The notes under the pieces: model-generated
The model's input: only the letters and a program-made list of their open reading frames with translations
Database searches by the model: none
Told to the model about the DNA's origin: nothing
Assembly (NCBI GenBank): GCA_964631725.1
Contig: CAZVYX010000011.1
Coordinates: forward strand, 53,513 to 117,512
Source: GCA-2731375 sp964631725
Lineage (GTDB): Bacteria; Pseudomonadota; Alphaproteobacteria; GCA-2731375
DNA: 64,000 nucleotides
Direction of reading: 5' to 3'
Position numbers and translations under genes: made by a program
In this document: positions 51,785 to 61,430 of the stretch, one piece after another
Position numbering within the stretch: position 1 is the stretch's first letter
How the letters are laid out: each line of letters starts with the position of its first letter

Positions 51785-51811
51785 GCGGGCCTTGGCGGTG
51801 CGACAAGGTAT

Positions 51812-52492
51812 CTAGTCGCGATTCTCCATACCAAAGACCAGATCATAATATCCGGTCACGATGTCCGTGGCGCCTTGTTCCGCCAGGGCCTGATCCGGCA
51901 GCATTTCGGTCATCGCCGGGCGCAGCCAGTCGATGCCGATACTTTCTATGCAGACGGTCCACGGCGCCCAGGCGTTGCCGCCGGCGCCTTCGCGCATTTG
52001 CGCTTCCTGGGTCTTTGGCTTGCTCTGATCTTCATCGCCCTCCAGCAAACGGACCCGACAGATACCGGAATGTTCCGCCAATGCCGGCAGTACCTGACCC
52101 TTAAGCCATTTCGCAAGGTTGGTGCCAAGGGCGCCAGGAGCGTCATAGCGGATGGTGGCTACGGTGCCGCCATATTGATTGCCAAGCTCGAAACGGACAT
52201 CGAAGACCGAGCGCGCAAAATTGCGGAAGTGCGGCATGATCCTGGTCGTCCACTCGGTCGGTACATCAAGACGCTCGCGATAGGCCTCGGACGCAAATAC
52301 TTCTTTTGCGACGCCCTCGTAAAGCGCCAGGTACTTGTTCGGCCCGCCGCCGTGCGACGTATAACGCCGGCCCGAGAGAAACCCCGGCAAGGTCACTCGT
52401 TCGGGAATATGTTCGCGAAAATACCAATCGGAAAATTCCGCCTCCACTTCCGGCGTGATGTCCAACCACGCCGCCATCATCGCACTGGCCAT
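51812..52492 (-). CDS. Hypothetical protein, probable two-domain dimeric alpha/beta barrel
   Basis: A 226-aa soluble protein, unrecognised by name. Residues 5-60 (WLDITPEVEAEFSDWYFREHIPERVTLPGFLSGRRY) look like a dimeric alpha/beta-barrel (EthD/ABM-type) half, and the second half (IRYDAPG...LLEG...DLVFGMENRD) looks like a repeat of it. AAGGGATAG precedes the ATG at 52492. It lies 47 bp after the creatininase gene on the same strand, so probably one operon. Confidence 0.7.
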   Translation of the reverse strand: MASAMMAAWLDITPEVEAEFSDWYFREHIPERVTLPGFLSGRRYTSHGGGPNKYLALYEGVAKEVFASEAYRERLDVPTEWTTRIMPHFRNFARSVFDVRFELGNQYGGTVATIRYDAPGALGTNLAKWLKGQVLPALAEHSGICRVRLLEGDEDQSKPKTQEAQMREGAGGNAWAPWTVCIESIGIDWLRPAMTEMLPDQALAEQGATDIVTGYYDLVFGMENRD

Positions 52493-52539
52493 TTGCTATC
52501 CCTTTCGATGTCGTCGGCAAACCAAATTCAGGAGGAAAT

Positions 52540-53286
52540 TCACCCCTTGGCGTAGGCTGTGACTTCCGACGCTATTTCGCTGACGGCGGCGTCGAAAATC
52601 TTTTTGCCGGCTTCCGGCGTCGCTAGGTAGGGGTGGGAGGCGATGCGGCCGTCGGGGAACTTGGCGCGGTAATCGGCGGCGTCGCTCCAACGGCTCTTGA
52701 ACGGCTCCGGCGGCCCCATGTCGGGGGCGGATTTAATATGCTCGGGGAACAGATGCTGGGTCACCGAAACCTCGGAGATAGTGGCGTGCATGCCGTCCTT
52801 ATCGCCGAACAGTTCCTTGATCAGTTTGTAGGTTTTTTCCCCCTGCCACCAGTTGCGCAAGTGGCATCGGACCGACGGCTCGTTGCCGCCACCTTCCAGG
52901 CTGTGCGCGGTGTAGATTTCCTGAAACGCCGCCTCGATCGTCGCGCTGTTGCCGCCATGGCCATTGACGAAAAAGAATTTGTCGAAGCCATGGTGCGCCA
53001 GGCTGTTCACATAGTCGCCGATAACCTGGATCATGGTGGCGGGCCGCAGGGTCATGGACCCCTTGAAGGCCATGTGGTGCTGTGCCATGCCGACGGCGAT
53101 GGTCGGGGCGACCATGGCGCCCACCGCCGCGCCCACGGCCACGGCGATGGCCTCGGCGCTGACCGCGTCGGTGCCGATCAGGCCATTTGGGCCGTGCTGC
53201 TCGGTCGAGCCGATGGGCATGATGGCGATACTCGAAGATTCGAGGTAACGTTCCACTTCCGACCAAGTCTGCATCTGTAGCTGCAT
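52540..53286 (-). CDS. Creatininase-family amidohydrolase
   Basis: A 248-aa creatininase/creatinine-amidohydrolase-type metal enzyme. Metal ligands: Glu29 and His31 in GSTEQHG, Asp40 in IGTDAVSAE, His110 in FFVNGHGGNSATIE, with Glu in HATISEVSVTQHLFP. Such proteins act on lactams or formamides (creatinine, coenzyme and riboflavin precursors). AAGGGA lies before ATG 53286. Divergent from the VOC gene with 31 bp between. Substrate unknown. Confidence 0.87.
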   Translation of the reverse strand: MQLQMQTWSEVERYLESSSIAIMPIGSTEQHGPNGLIGTDAVSAEAIAVAVGAAVGAMVAPTIAVGMAQHHMAFKGSMTLRPATMIQVIGDYVNSLAHHGFDKFFFVNGHGGNSATIEAAFQEIYTAHSLEGGGNEPSVRCHLRNWWQGEKTYKLIKELFGDKDGMHATISEVSVTQHLFPEHIKSAPDMGPPEPFKSRWSDAADYRAKFPDGRIASHPYLATPEAGKKIFDAAVSEIASEVTAYAKG

Positions 53287-53317
53287 TGCGAATTCATTCC
53301 CTTATTTGGAGACCGCC

Positions 53318-53686
53318 ATGATCAAGGGCATCGACCATATTGAACTGATTGTACGGGATTTGGACGACTATGTGTCGTTCTTAAAAACCCTTGGCTTTGA
53401 AACCGTGCGCGAGACGCCCCATCATGGCGGCTCCATCGAAATGAAGCCGCCGGGCGAGGGCCAGCCGGTCTTCGAAATCCACCAGGTGATCGGTGAAGAG
53501 GTGATCGGCGTCAACCATATTGCCTTCAAGGTCGATGATGTGGTTGCCGCCCATGCCGCCCTGAAAGATTACCCCGGCATGGTTTCCGGCGCGCCTGGCC
53601 ATGTGCCCGATACCGGCCGCACTAACCTGAACCTGCGCGACCCCGATGGCTGGCGCCTGCAACTGGTGCAAAATCAGAACAAGTAA
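53318..53686 (+). CDS. VOC-family protein
   Basis: A 122-aa single VOC domain: IDHIELIVRDLDDYVSFLKTLGFETV start with metal His, VNHIAFKVDDVVAAHAAL mid-domain, LRDPDGWRLQLVQNQ end. The terminal Glu of the usual metal site appears as Gln/Leu (WRLQLV), so metal binding may be weak. ATG 53318 follows TTTGGAGA. First of three co-directional genes (38 and 10 bp gaps) with an enoyl-CoA hydratase and a cysteine hydrolase. Confidence 0.82.
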   Translation: MIKGIDHIELIVRDLDDYVSFLKTLGFETVRETPHHGGSIEMKPPGEGQPVFEIHQVIGEEVIGVNHIAFKVDDVVAAHAALKDYPGMVSGAPGHVPDTGRTNLNLRDPDGWRLQLVQNQNK

Positions 53687-53724
53687 CTCGATTTCAAAGC
53701 AGAACCATTGACTGGAGGAACCCC

Positions 53725-54531
53725 ATGGGCGTGGAAAATCAAACCGAGTCGACCTTCGAAGTCAGGGATCATGTTGCCCGCATTACCCTGAACCGGCCGG
53801 AGGCGATGAATTCCCTGAACCCGGAATTGCGCTGGGAATTGTCCCAGCATTGGGACGAGGTGGAGCGTAACGACGACATCTGGCTCGCCGTTGTCACAGG
53901 TGCGGGCGATCGGGCCTTTTGCGCCGGCGCCGATCTGAAGCACCGGGCTCGCGAGCGCGAGGCAGATGAAAGCGTGCGCGCCCATTGGCAAAAGCTGGAG
54001 GCCGAGACCACCAGCCTGATCGAACGTTGGCATTTCCCCAAACCGATCATTGCCCGGGTCAATGGCTTTGCCCTGGGCGGCGGGCTGGAGCAGGCGCTGG
54101 CCTGTGACATTATCGTCGCGGCGGAGCATGCCGAGTTCGGCCTGCCCGAACCCCGGCGCGGCCTGATCGCTGGTTCCGCCGGCGTGCATCGCCTGCCGCG
54201 CCAGATCGGTCTGAAACCCGCCATGGGCTACATGCTGACGGGCCGGCACATACCATCGGCGCGGGCCTACGAGCTTGGCCTGGTCAATCAGGTCGTGCCC
54301 CTGGACAAGCTTGACGAGGCGGTAGAGGAATGGGTCGGGGATATCCTCCGTTGCGCGCCGCTGGCGGTGCGGGCAACCAAGGAAGCCACCATGCGCGGCC
54401 TGGATCATCCGCTTCCGCAAGCCTACTACACCGCCTATCCCGCCAACCGACGCCGGGCAAATTCGGACGATACCCTGGAAGGTCCACGGGCTTTCGCCGA
54501 AAAGCGTGCGCCCAACTGGACCGGCCGGTGA
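53725..54531 (+). CDS. Enoyl-CoA hydratase
   Basis: A 268-aa crotonase. It has AFCAGADLKH (oxyanion), NGFALGGGLEQALACDIIVA with the first catalytic Glu, and GLPEPRRGLIAGSAG with the second, so hydratase chemistry is plausible (unlike the crotonase at 22204-23016). GGAGGA lies before ATG. Operon with the VOC and cysteine-hydrolase genes. Substrate not evident. Confidence 0.88.
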   Translation: MGVENQTESTFEVRDHVARITLNRPEAMNSLNPELRWELSQHWDEVERNDDIWLAVVTGAGDRAFCAGADLKHRAREREADESVRAHWQKLEAETTSLIERWHFPKPIIARVNGFALGGGLEQALACDIIVAAEHAEFGLPEPRRGLIAGSAGVHRLPRQIGLKPAMGYMLTGRHIPSARAYELGLVNQVVPLDKLDEAVEEWVGDILRCAPLAVRATKEATMRGLDHPLPQAYYTAYPANRRRANSDDTLEGPRAFAEKRAPNWTGR

Positions 54532-54541
54532 GGACGGGGCC

Positions 54542-55237
54542 ATGAGCAAACTGGATAAATGGGCCGATTATCTGCCGCCGGAAGAGCTGGCGACATACGC
54601 CAAGGGCAAGTTCGGCAAGAAAGTCGGCTATGGCAGGCGCGTCGCCTTGCTCAATATCGATACCACCTACATGTTCGTTGATCCCGCCTATCCGCAATGC
54701 GGCGACGGCGACCCGGAATTGGTCGGGAATATCACCCGGCTGGTGGCTCTGTTCCGCGAACTGGAGTTGCCGATCTACTACAGCCGGCGGGACGATCGCA
54801 GCCATCCGATCCGCCGGGGCATGTGGAACGACAAGCTCGGCATCGCCGGCGATATGATCTATAGCCGCGACCCCAGGGCAGATGAATGGCCGGACGCCTA
54901 TGCGCCGCGGGAGCAGGACGTTGTCGTCTATAAGAACAAGGCGTCCTGTTTCTTCGAAACGCCGCTGGAATCCTTTCTCCGCTATGACGAGATCGATACC
55001 ATCGTGATCTGCGGCATTTCGACCAGCGGCTGCGTCCGGGCGGCGGCCAACGATGCCTTTTCCCATAACTTCCGCGTCATCATCGCCGAACAGGCGGTCG
55101 GCGACCGCAGCCAGACCGCCCATCGCGCCAATCTATTCGATATGGACATGAAAATGGCCGATGTGGAGCCGCTGGACAATATCATCGCGGAGTTGCGGCG
55201 CCGTCATGGCGCCCATCAAGGGACGCCCGCGCCCTGA
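54542..55237 (+). CDS. Isochorismatase-like cysteine hydrolase
   Basis: A 231-aa cysteine hydrolase with an intact triad: Asp40 (VALLNIDTTY), Lys131 (VYKNKASCF) and Cys164 (CGISTSGCVRAAA, with the cis-peptide motif before it). The size and the long N-terminal part resemble N-carbamoylsarcosine amidohydrolase-type enzymes. This makes the creatininase-family gene opposite (1.3 kb away) notable, since creatinine degradation uses both activities. Specific substrate not proven. Confidence 0.87.
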   Translation: MSKLDKWADYLPPEELATYAKGKFGKKVGYGRRVALLNIDTTYMFVDPAYPQCGDGDPELVGNITRLVALFRELELPIYYSRRDDRSHPIRRGMWNDKLGIAGDMIYSRDPRADEWPDAYAPREQDVVVYKNKASCFFETPLESFLRYDEIDTIVICGISTSGCVRAAANDAFSHNFRVIIAEQAVGDRSQTAHRANLFDMDMKMADVEPLDNIIAELRRRHGAHQGTPAP

Positions 55238-55405
55238 CCACGGTATGCCGAACCGACGCTGAGTGTCCGCTCAAAGGTGAACATCGGAAATGGGCTCGAA
55301 GTGGCAATTGGCACGAAGAGTGCCATGTGCGGAAATGCGCTTCTGTAGGCGGCACATAGATTTCGCTGTTGATCATCGTTAAGCTCCTCAACTGGGAGGA
55401 TTTCG

Positions 55406-57106
55406 ATGGAACGCCGCCTTGCCGCCATACTGGCCGCAGATGTGGTCGATTATTCCCGCCTGATGGGCGAGGATGAATTGCGTACCCTTGATGCATTACA
55501 AACATTACGCCGTGAAATATTTGGCCCTGCCGTTGCCGGTCACCGCGGCCGCGTGCTTAAGAGCATGGGTGATGGCTGGTTGGTGGAATTCAAGAGCGTT
55601 GCTGACGCCGTGATGTGCGCGGTGCAAATTCAGGACCGGGTGGCAAACCACGAGATCATCCGTCTTCGCATGGGGCTCCATATCGGCGATATCAGCGAGG
55701 ACCAGGAGGATGTCTATGGCGATGGTGTCAATGTGGCATCCAGACTAGAAACATTTGCCGAGCCCGGAGCCTTGGCGCTGTCGGACGCAGTCTTTGGCAC
55801 CATCGACGGTACTCTTCGTCCTGCTTTTGATGATGTGGGCATTCACGAACTTAAGAACATCAACCGCCCGATCCAGATTTGGATGCGCCAGCCGCAGCCG
55901 ACACGGAACACGGCGCAAGGTCCGAACACTTCCTCCGACGGCGAAATTACCGAAAGCGAACGGCCTGTCCTGGCGCTTTATCCAATTGAAACGTCCGATG
56001 AACGGCCGGACGTGCGCGAGCTCGCCAATGCCCTGACCAACGATGTTGAAACGTACTTGCGAGCGGCGAATTGGCTCTACACGGCAACGACCGCAAGTTC
56101 CGAGAACGCGACCTATGTTCTACGCAGCGTTCTGCGAGGCAGTGGACTGCAGCTCCGCCTAGAGGCGCAGCTAACGAATGGAGCTGGCGACAGGTTATGG
56201 CGGGGTAAGTTTGACGGCGATCTCAATACCGCGTTCGATTGGCAGGACATCACGAGCGAGGATCTGGTCGCGCAGGTTGTCGGGCCTATGCTGGAAGCTG
56301 AGAAATCGAAACTGTCGAATATCTCTTTGGAGCAAATGACCGCGACACAATGCGAACTTTACGCCCAGCTTTTTATAGGGTCGATGGATGGGCAAGGCTT
56401 TTCCGTTGCCATGCGTTACATTGATGCTGCTATCGAAAAAGATCCCAAATTTGTTGATGCCTATGCCACCGCAATCTTGTTTTTCTTGGCAGCAATTTCA
56501 GCGGATCTGGCAGAAGAAGTGGCGCCTTATAGCGACCGTTTCAATAACTGGATATCAGCCGCCCGCCCCTATAGATCGTCCCACGCATTGTTGGATTTAC
56601 TTATTGGATTAAGTGATTTCCGCGGCGATCAAGATGCGGCGACAATGTCGAGGGTTGTCGCCCGTGTGCTTCGGCTTGGCGCAACCGACTCTGTCACGAT
56701 GATGATGTGCGGCTGGATTCTTGTCTGGCTCGGCCGTCCGGAGGAGGCCTTGGACTGCTTCGAAAAAGCGAGTCGTCCGGGCCGGTCAGGCCCATGGGCT
56801 GCAATACTTGATGGTGGCATGGTGATCGCCTACGTGGAGGCAGATCGAAATGAGGCCGCCATTGCACTGGCGCTGCGAGTTATTGAGGCGAGCGAAAACT
56901 ATTCGGCACCCTATCGCGCGCTCGCCGCTGCCTATGCTAACGCCGGTCGGATAGAAGAGGCGCAAACAACAATCGCGAGACTGATAGAACGCTATCCAAT
57001 GTCGTCAATCTCGGGCACCCGAAAAAGAAGCGCCTATGTTGAGAACGAATTTACTGAACGCTATTTTGTGGGTCTGCGTCTTGCGGGCTTGCCGGAAGGG
57101 GAATAA
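55406..57106 (+). CDS. Class III adenylate cyclase with TolB-like/TPR C-terminus
   Basis: A 566-aa protein. N-terminal cyclase domain (1-165) is fully equipped: metal Asp12 and Asp56, adenine-selecting Lys52 and Asp102, transition-state Asn109 and Arg113. The rest has a TolB-like/FlgO-like sensor region (about 190-300) and helical TPR-like repeats, with no membrane segment. GGGAGG precedes the ATG. The C-terminal two thirds look clearly more AT-rich than the neighbours. Product cAMP is expected; the signal sensed is unknown. Confidence 0.88.
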   Translation: MERRLAAILAADVVDYSRLMGEDELRTLDALQTLRREIFGPAVAGHRGRVLKSMGDGWLVEFKSVADAVMCAVQIQDRVANHEIIRLRMGLHIGDISEDQEDVYGDGVNVASRLETFAEPGALALSDAVFGTIDGTLRPAFDDVGIHELKNINRPIQIWMRQPQPTRNTAQGPNTSSDGEITESERPVLALYPIETSDERPDVRELANALTNDVETYLRAANWLYTATTASSENATYVLRSVLRGSGLQLRLEAQLTNGAGDRLWRGKFDGDLNTAFDWQDITSEDLVAQVVGPMLEAEKSKLSNISLEQMTATQCELYAQLFIGSMDGQGFSVAMRYIDAAIEKDPKFVDAYATAILFFLAAISADLAEEVAPYSDRFNNWISAARPYRSSHALLDLLIGLSDFRGDQDAATMSRVVARVLRLGATDSVTMMMCGWILVWLGRPEEALDCFEKASRPGRSGPWAAILDGGMVIAYVEADRNEAAIALALRVIEASENYSAPYRALAAAYANAGRIEEAQTTIARLIERYPMSSISGTRKRSAYVENEFTERYFVGLRLAGLPEGE

Positions 57107-57316
57107 GGCTCACTCTGGGTCACGAAGAGACCGTTAGCATTTCCTAATTTTACGCCCGTATCCGATGGCACAGCGGACATTGCGGTTGGCAATATTCTGC
57201 CGGGGATTGGGGCCACGTAATTTGCCATGATGTTTGTTGTGGCGTCGTTGTCGCCGCCAGGGCGGAATTTGTCGTCTGTGCTGTGACGACTGGCGGAAAG
57301 CCCTTTGCCTCTTGCC

Positions 57317-57344
57317 TTGTTCCAGGCTAAATTTTCGCGATAAT
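57317..57344 (+). promoter_or_regulatory. Candidate promoter of acs
   Basis: TTGTTC (57317-57322) and GATAAT (57339-57344) with a 16-bp spacer, giving a start near 57351 and a 27-nt leader. The rest of the 270-bp gap (57107-57377) shows no gene. Confidence 0.4.
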
Positions 57345-57377
57345 CAAGCGCAACGATAGATGCCTTGGGAGGCTACG

Positions 57378-59318
<1,941 letters not shown>

Positions 59319-59362
59319 GGCTGATCGCATCGGCGAACGAACCGGTGCGCGTGGATACGAAA

Positions 59363-59385
59363 GGGGCGGCCGAATTGGCCGCCCC
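59363..59385. terminator. Hairpin terminator between acs and the convergent methyltransferase
   Basis: Perfect 9-bp arms GGGGCGGCC / GGCCGCCCC with loop GAATT, 45 bases after the acs stop. On the minus strand it is followed by TTTCG. A bidirectional terminator for two converging genes. Confidence 0.6.
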
Positions 59386-59404
59386 GTCCGCATTCCGAGT
59401 TTGC

Positions 59405-59502
59405 GCTAGCGCATGTCGGGTTTAATCAAACCCGAACCCATGCGCTAAAACCATTAGAATAGAGCAACTTATCCGCATTCAATTGAATGCGGGTTGCTCT
59501 AG
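59405..59502 (-). repeat. 98-bp two-hairpin CTAG-ended repeat, copy 2
   Basis: Same element as copy 1 at 49630-49727 but on the opposite strand; 96 of 98 bases agree, the two differences being in the linker. Hairpin B is 59407-59447, hairpin A 59461-59500. Its outer end contributes the TAG stop codon (59501-59499) of the homocysteine S-methyltransferase gene. Confidence 0.85.
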
Positions 59503-60464
59503 GCCGCGGTAGCGGTCCTGCTGCCCTCGCGGCAGGCCGCGCCGATCTCGACGATATGCCTGTGGTCGGTGCCGCAGCAGCCGCCCAAGACGTTGATGTG
59601 GCCATGGCGCCGCAGGATGTCGCGGTAGTCGCTGGCCAGTTCGACCGGATCGCCGGCATCCAACTCTTCCGCCTCGTCCAACTCGGCGTGGCTGCAGCGC
59701 GAGGCATTGGCCCGGATGGCGCGCACCCGGCGCATCCAAGCCCCGTCCCCATCCAGCTTGTCCGCGAAGTGGGAAGGATGGGCGCAGTTGATCAGATAGT
59801 AGACCGGCGCGTTGTCCGTGACCGTATCAACCTCGACAATGGCATCGGCCAGGCTTTGCCCGGTGGGCAGATGGCCGTCGGTCTCCACCGTAAAACCGAT
59901 CACCGAGGGGATGCCGGCCGCCTTCGCCGCCCGGGCGATGCCGATGCCTTCATTGACATTGGTAATGGTCATGGCGGTCAACAGGTCGGCGCCGGTCCGG
60001 GCAAAAACATTGATTTGCGCCGCATGATAGGCCTGGGCCTCCTCCGGGCTCATGATTTCACCGGGATCATAGCCATCGCCGCGCGGCCCGATCTGGCCGC
60101 TGATCACCATGGGCGTCGCCGCCGTCTCGAATTCCTCGCGGATTTCCTCCAGCAAGGCAACGGCGTCTTCGTTGATCGCCGCCAGGGCCGCGCTGGAATA
60201 GCCCATCAGATCGCCCCATTCGGCACTGGCCCGCCAGGTCGGAGTTTCCAGCACGAAGCCCATGCCCGCATCCCGCGCGATCGCGACATGGGTCTGAAAA
60301 TACTTGCGCAGGGCCTGTGTCCCGGCTTGGTCGCGGAGTAAATCAAAGGCCGCGAAATACGGCAGATCGATGCCGTCGTGAAAGATCAAGGTGGTTTCCA
60401 GGCCGCTATCGGTCAGGAATATGCCGCCGTCCAATTGTGGCAGCCGTGTACGATATTTTGCCAT
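59499..60464 (-). CDS. Homocysteine S-methyltransferase-family protein
   Basis: A 321-aa (beta/alpha)8 methyltransferase domain. It has FLTDSGLETTLIFHDGIDLPYFAAF, TPTWRAS, and the zinc Cys set: LINCAHPSHF and NVLGGCCGTDHRHI. It matches MmuM/BHMT-type enzymes that methylate homocysteine from S-methylmethionine or betaine; the donor is unknown. ATG 60464 follows AGGGA at 9 nt; ATG 60473 is possible. The stop lies inside the 98-bp repeat. Divergent from a TetR gene that may regulate it. Confidence 0.87.
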   Translation of the reverse strand: MAKYRTRLPQLDGGIFLTDSGLETTLIFHDGIDLPYFAAFDLLRDQAGTQALRKYFQTHVAIARDAGMGFVLETPTWRASAEWGDLMGYSSAALAAINEDAVALLEEIREEFETAATPMVISGQIGPRGDGYDPGEIMSPEEAQAYHAAQINVFARTGADLLTAMTITNVNEGIGIARAAKAAGIPSVIGFTVETDGHLPTGQSLADAIVEVDTVTDNAPVYYLINCAHPSHFADKLDGDGAWMRRVRAIRANASRCSHAELDEAEELDAGDPVELASDYRDILRRHGHINVLGGCCGTDHRHIVEIGAACREGSRTATAA

Positions 60465-60548
60465 TGTGCTCATTCCCTGCAATGTTTCGCCCTGCCGTAT
60501 GGCCCGGGTCTGCAATGAAATTTTGTAAATCGGGCGCAAATAAACCAG

Positions 60549-60563
60549 TGAACCCATGGTTCA
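60549..60563. promoter_or_regulatory. Candidate TetR operator
   Basis: Perfect 6-bp arms TGAACC / GGTTCA around CAT, in the 244-bp gap between the homocysteine methyltransferase and the divergent tetR gene. Size and place fit an operator for that TetR protein. Confidence 0.45.
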
Positions 60564-60708
60564 GTCGTTGAATTTTCCGTATACCGTAAATATTTCAATA
60601 TGTTATGGGCCAAGGGTGGATATTTGCATGGCCGGCGGATCGCGGCCATCGCCCCTAACTTGACTTGTGGTACACTTAGGGCGCCACGGTTGCATTTGGG
60701 TATTGAAA

Positions 60709-61335
60709 ATGAACAATTTGTCCCCAAGGCGGGGTGCGGAAACACGCGAGAAGCTGCTGGTCGTTGCCGAGCAATCGGTGCTTGAAAAAGGCTTTGCCGC
60801 GACCTCGATAGACGAACTGATCGCCGCCGTTGGCATCACCAAGAGCGGCTTTTTCTATCATTTCAAGGGCAAGGGCGAATTGGCCAAGGCCCTGTTGCAG
60901 CGTTACATCGATAACGAGGAAGAACTGCTGGATGATCTGTTCCGGCGCGGCGACGAACTGCACGAGGACCCGCTGCATGGTTTTCTCGTCGGCCTGAAGA
61001 TGCTTGCCGAGATGATGCACGATCTTCCCGAAGGCCACCCCGGCTGCCTCGTCGCCTCCTATTGCTATCAGGAGAATTTGTTCTCCCAGGATGTGCGCAT
61101 GCTCAACAAGGAGGCCGTGCTTGGCTGGCGCGGCCGCTTTCGCGAACGCCTCGATCTGATCGCTGAGCGCTATCCGCCCCGCATCGATGTCGATTTCGAC
61201 GCCCTGGCCGACATGGTTTCCGTGCTCGTGGACGGCGGCATCATTGTTTCCAAGGTGGTGCACGACAAACGCGTTCTGCCGCAACAGATCATGCTGCTGC
61301 GCGACTATATTCGAGTTATTTTCCTCGGCACCTGA
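60709..61335 (+). CDS. TetR/AcrR-family regulator
   Basis: A 208-aa TetR regulator. HTH runs TREKLLVVAEQSVLEKGFAAT through GITKSGFFYHFKGKGELAKALL (residues 11-58). The ligand domain has GCLVASYCYQ and VHDKRVLPQQIMLLRDYIRVIF, similar to thiol- or electrophile-sensing TetR proteins (cysteines in the pocket region). ATG 60709 chosen; the frame is open to 60667. Probably controls the divergent homocysteine methyltransferase and itself. Confidence 0.85.
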   Translation: MNNLSPRRGAETREKLLVVAEQSVLEKGFAATSIDELIAAVGITKSGFFYHFKGKGELAKALLQRYIDNEEELLDDLFRRGDELHEDPLHGFLVGLKMLAEMMHDLPEGHPGCLVASYCYQENLFSQDVRMLNKEAVLGWRGRFRERLDLIAERYPPRIDVDFDALADMVSVLVDGGIIVSKVVHDKRVLPQQIMLLRDYIRVIFLGT

Positions 61336-61430
61336 TTTAGGGCCGAATTGCCGGCGGGTTGGCGTCATGGACAGTCAGGACGGCCCTCCCTAGAATTGCG
61401 CCGGCGGGTGTCGAGGCAGGGAGAGTTCTG

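Noticed and set aside
57107..57377. Possible small gene or remnant between the cyclase and acs
   Set aside because: Stops in all frames and no recognisable fragment; only a candidate acs promoter.
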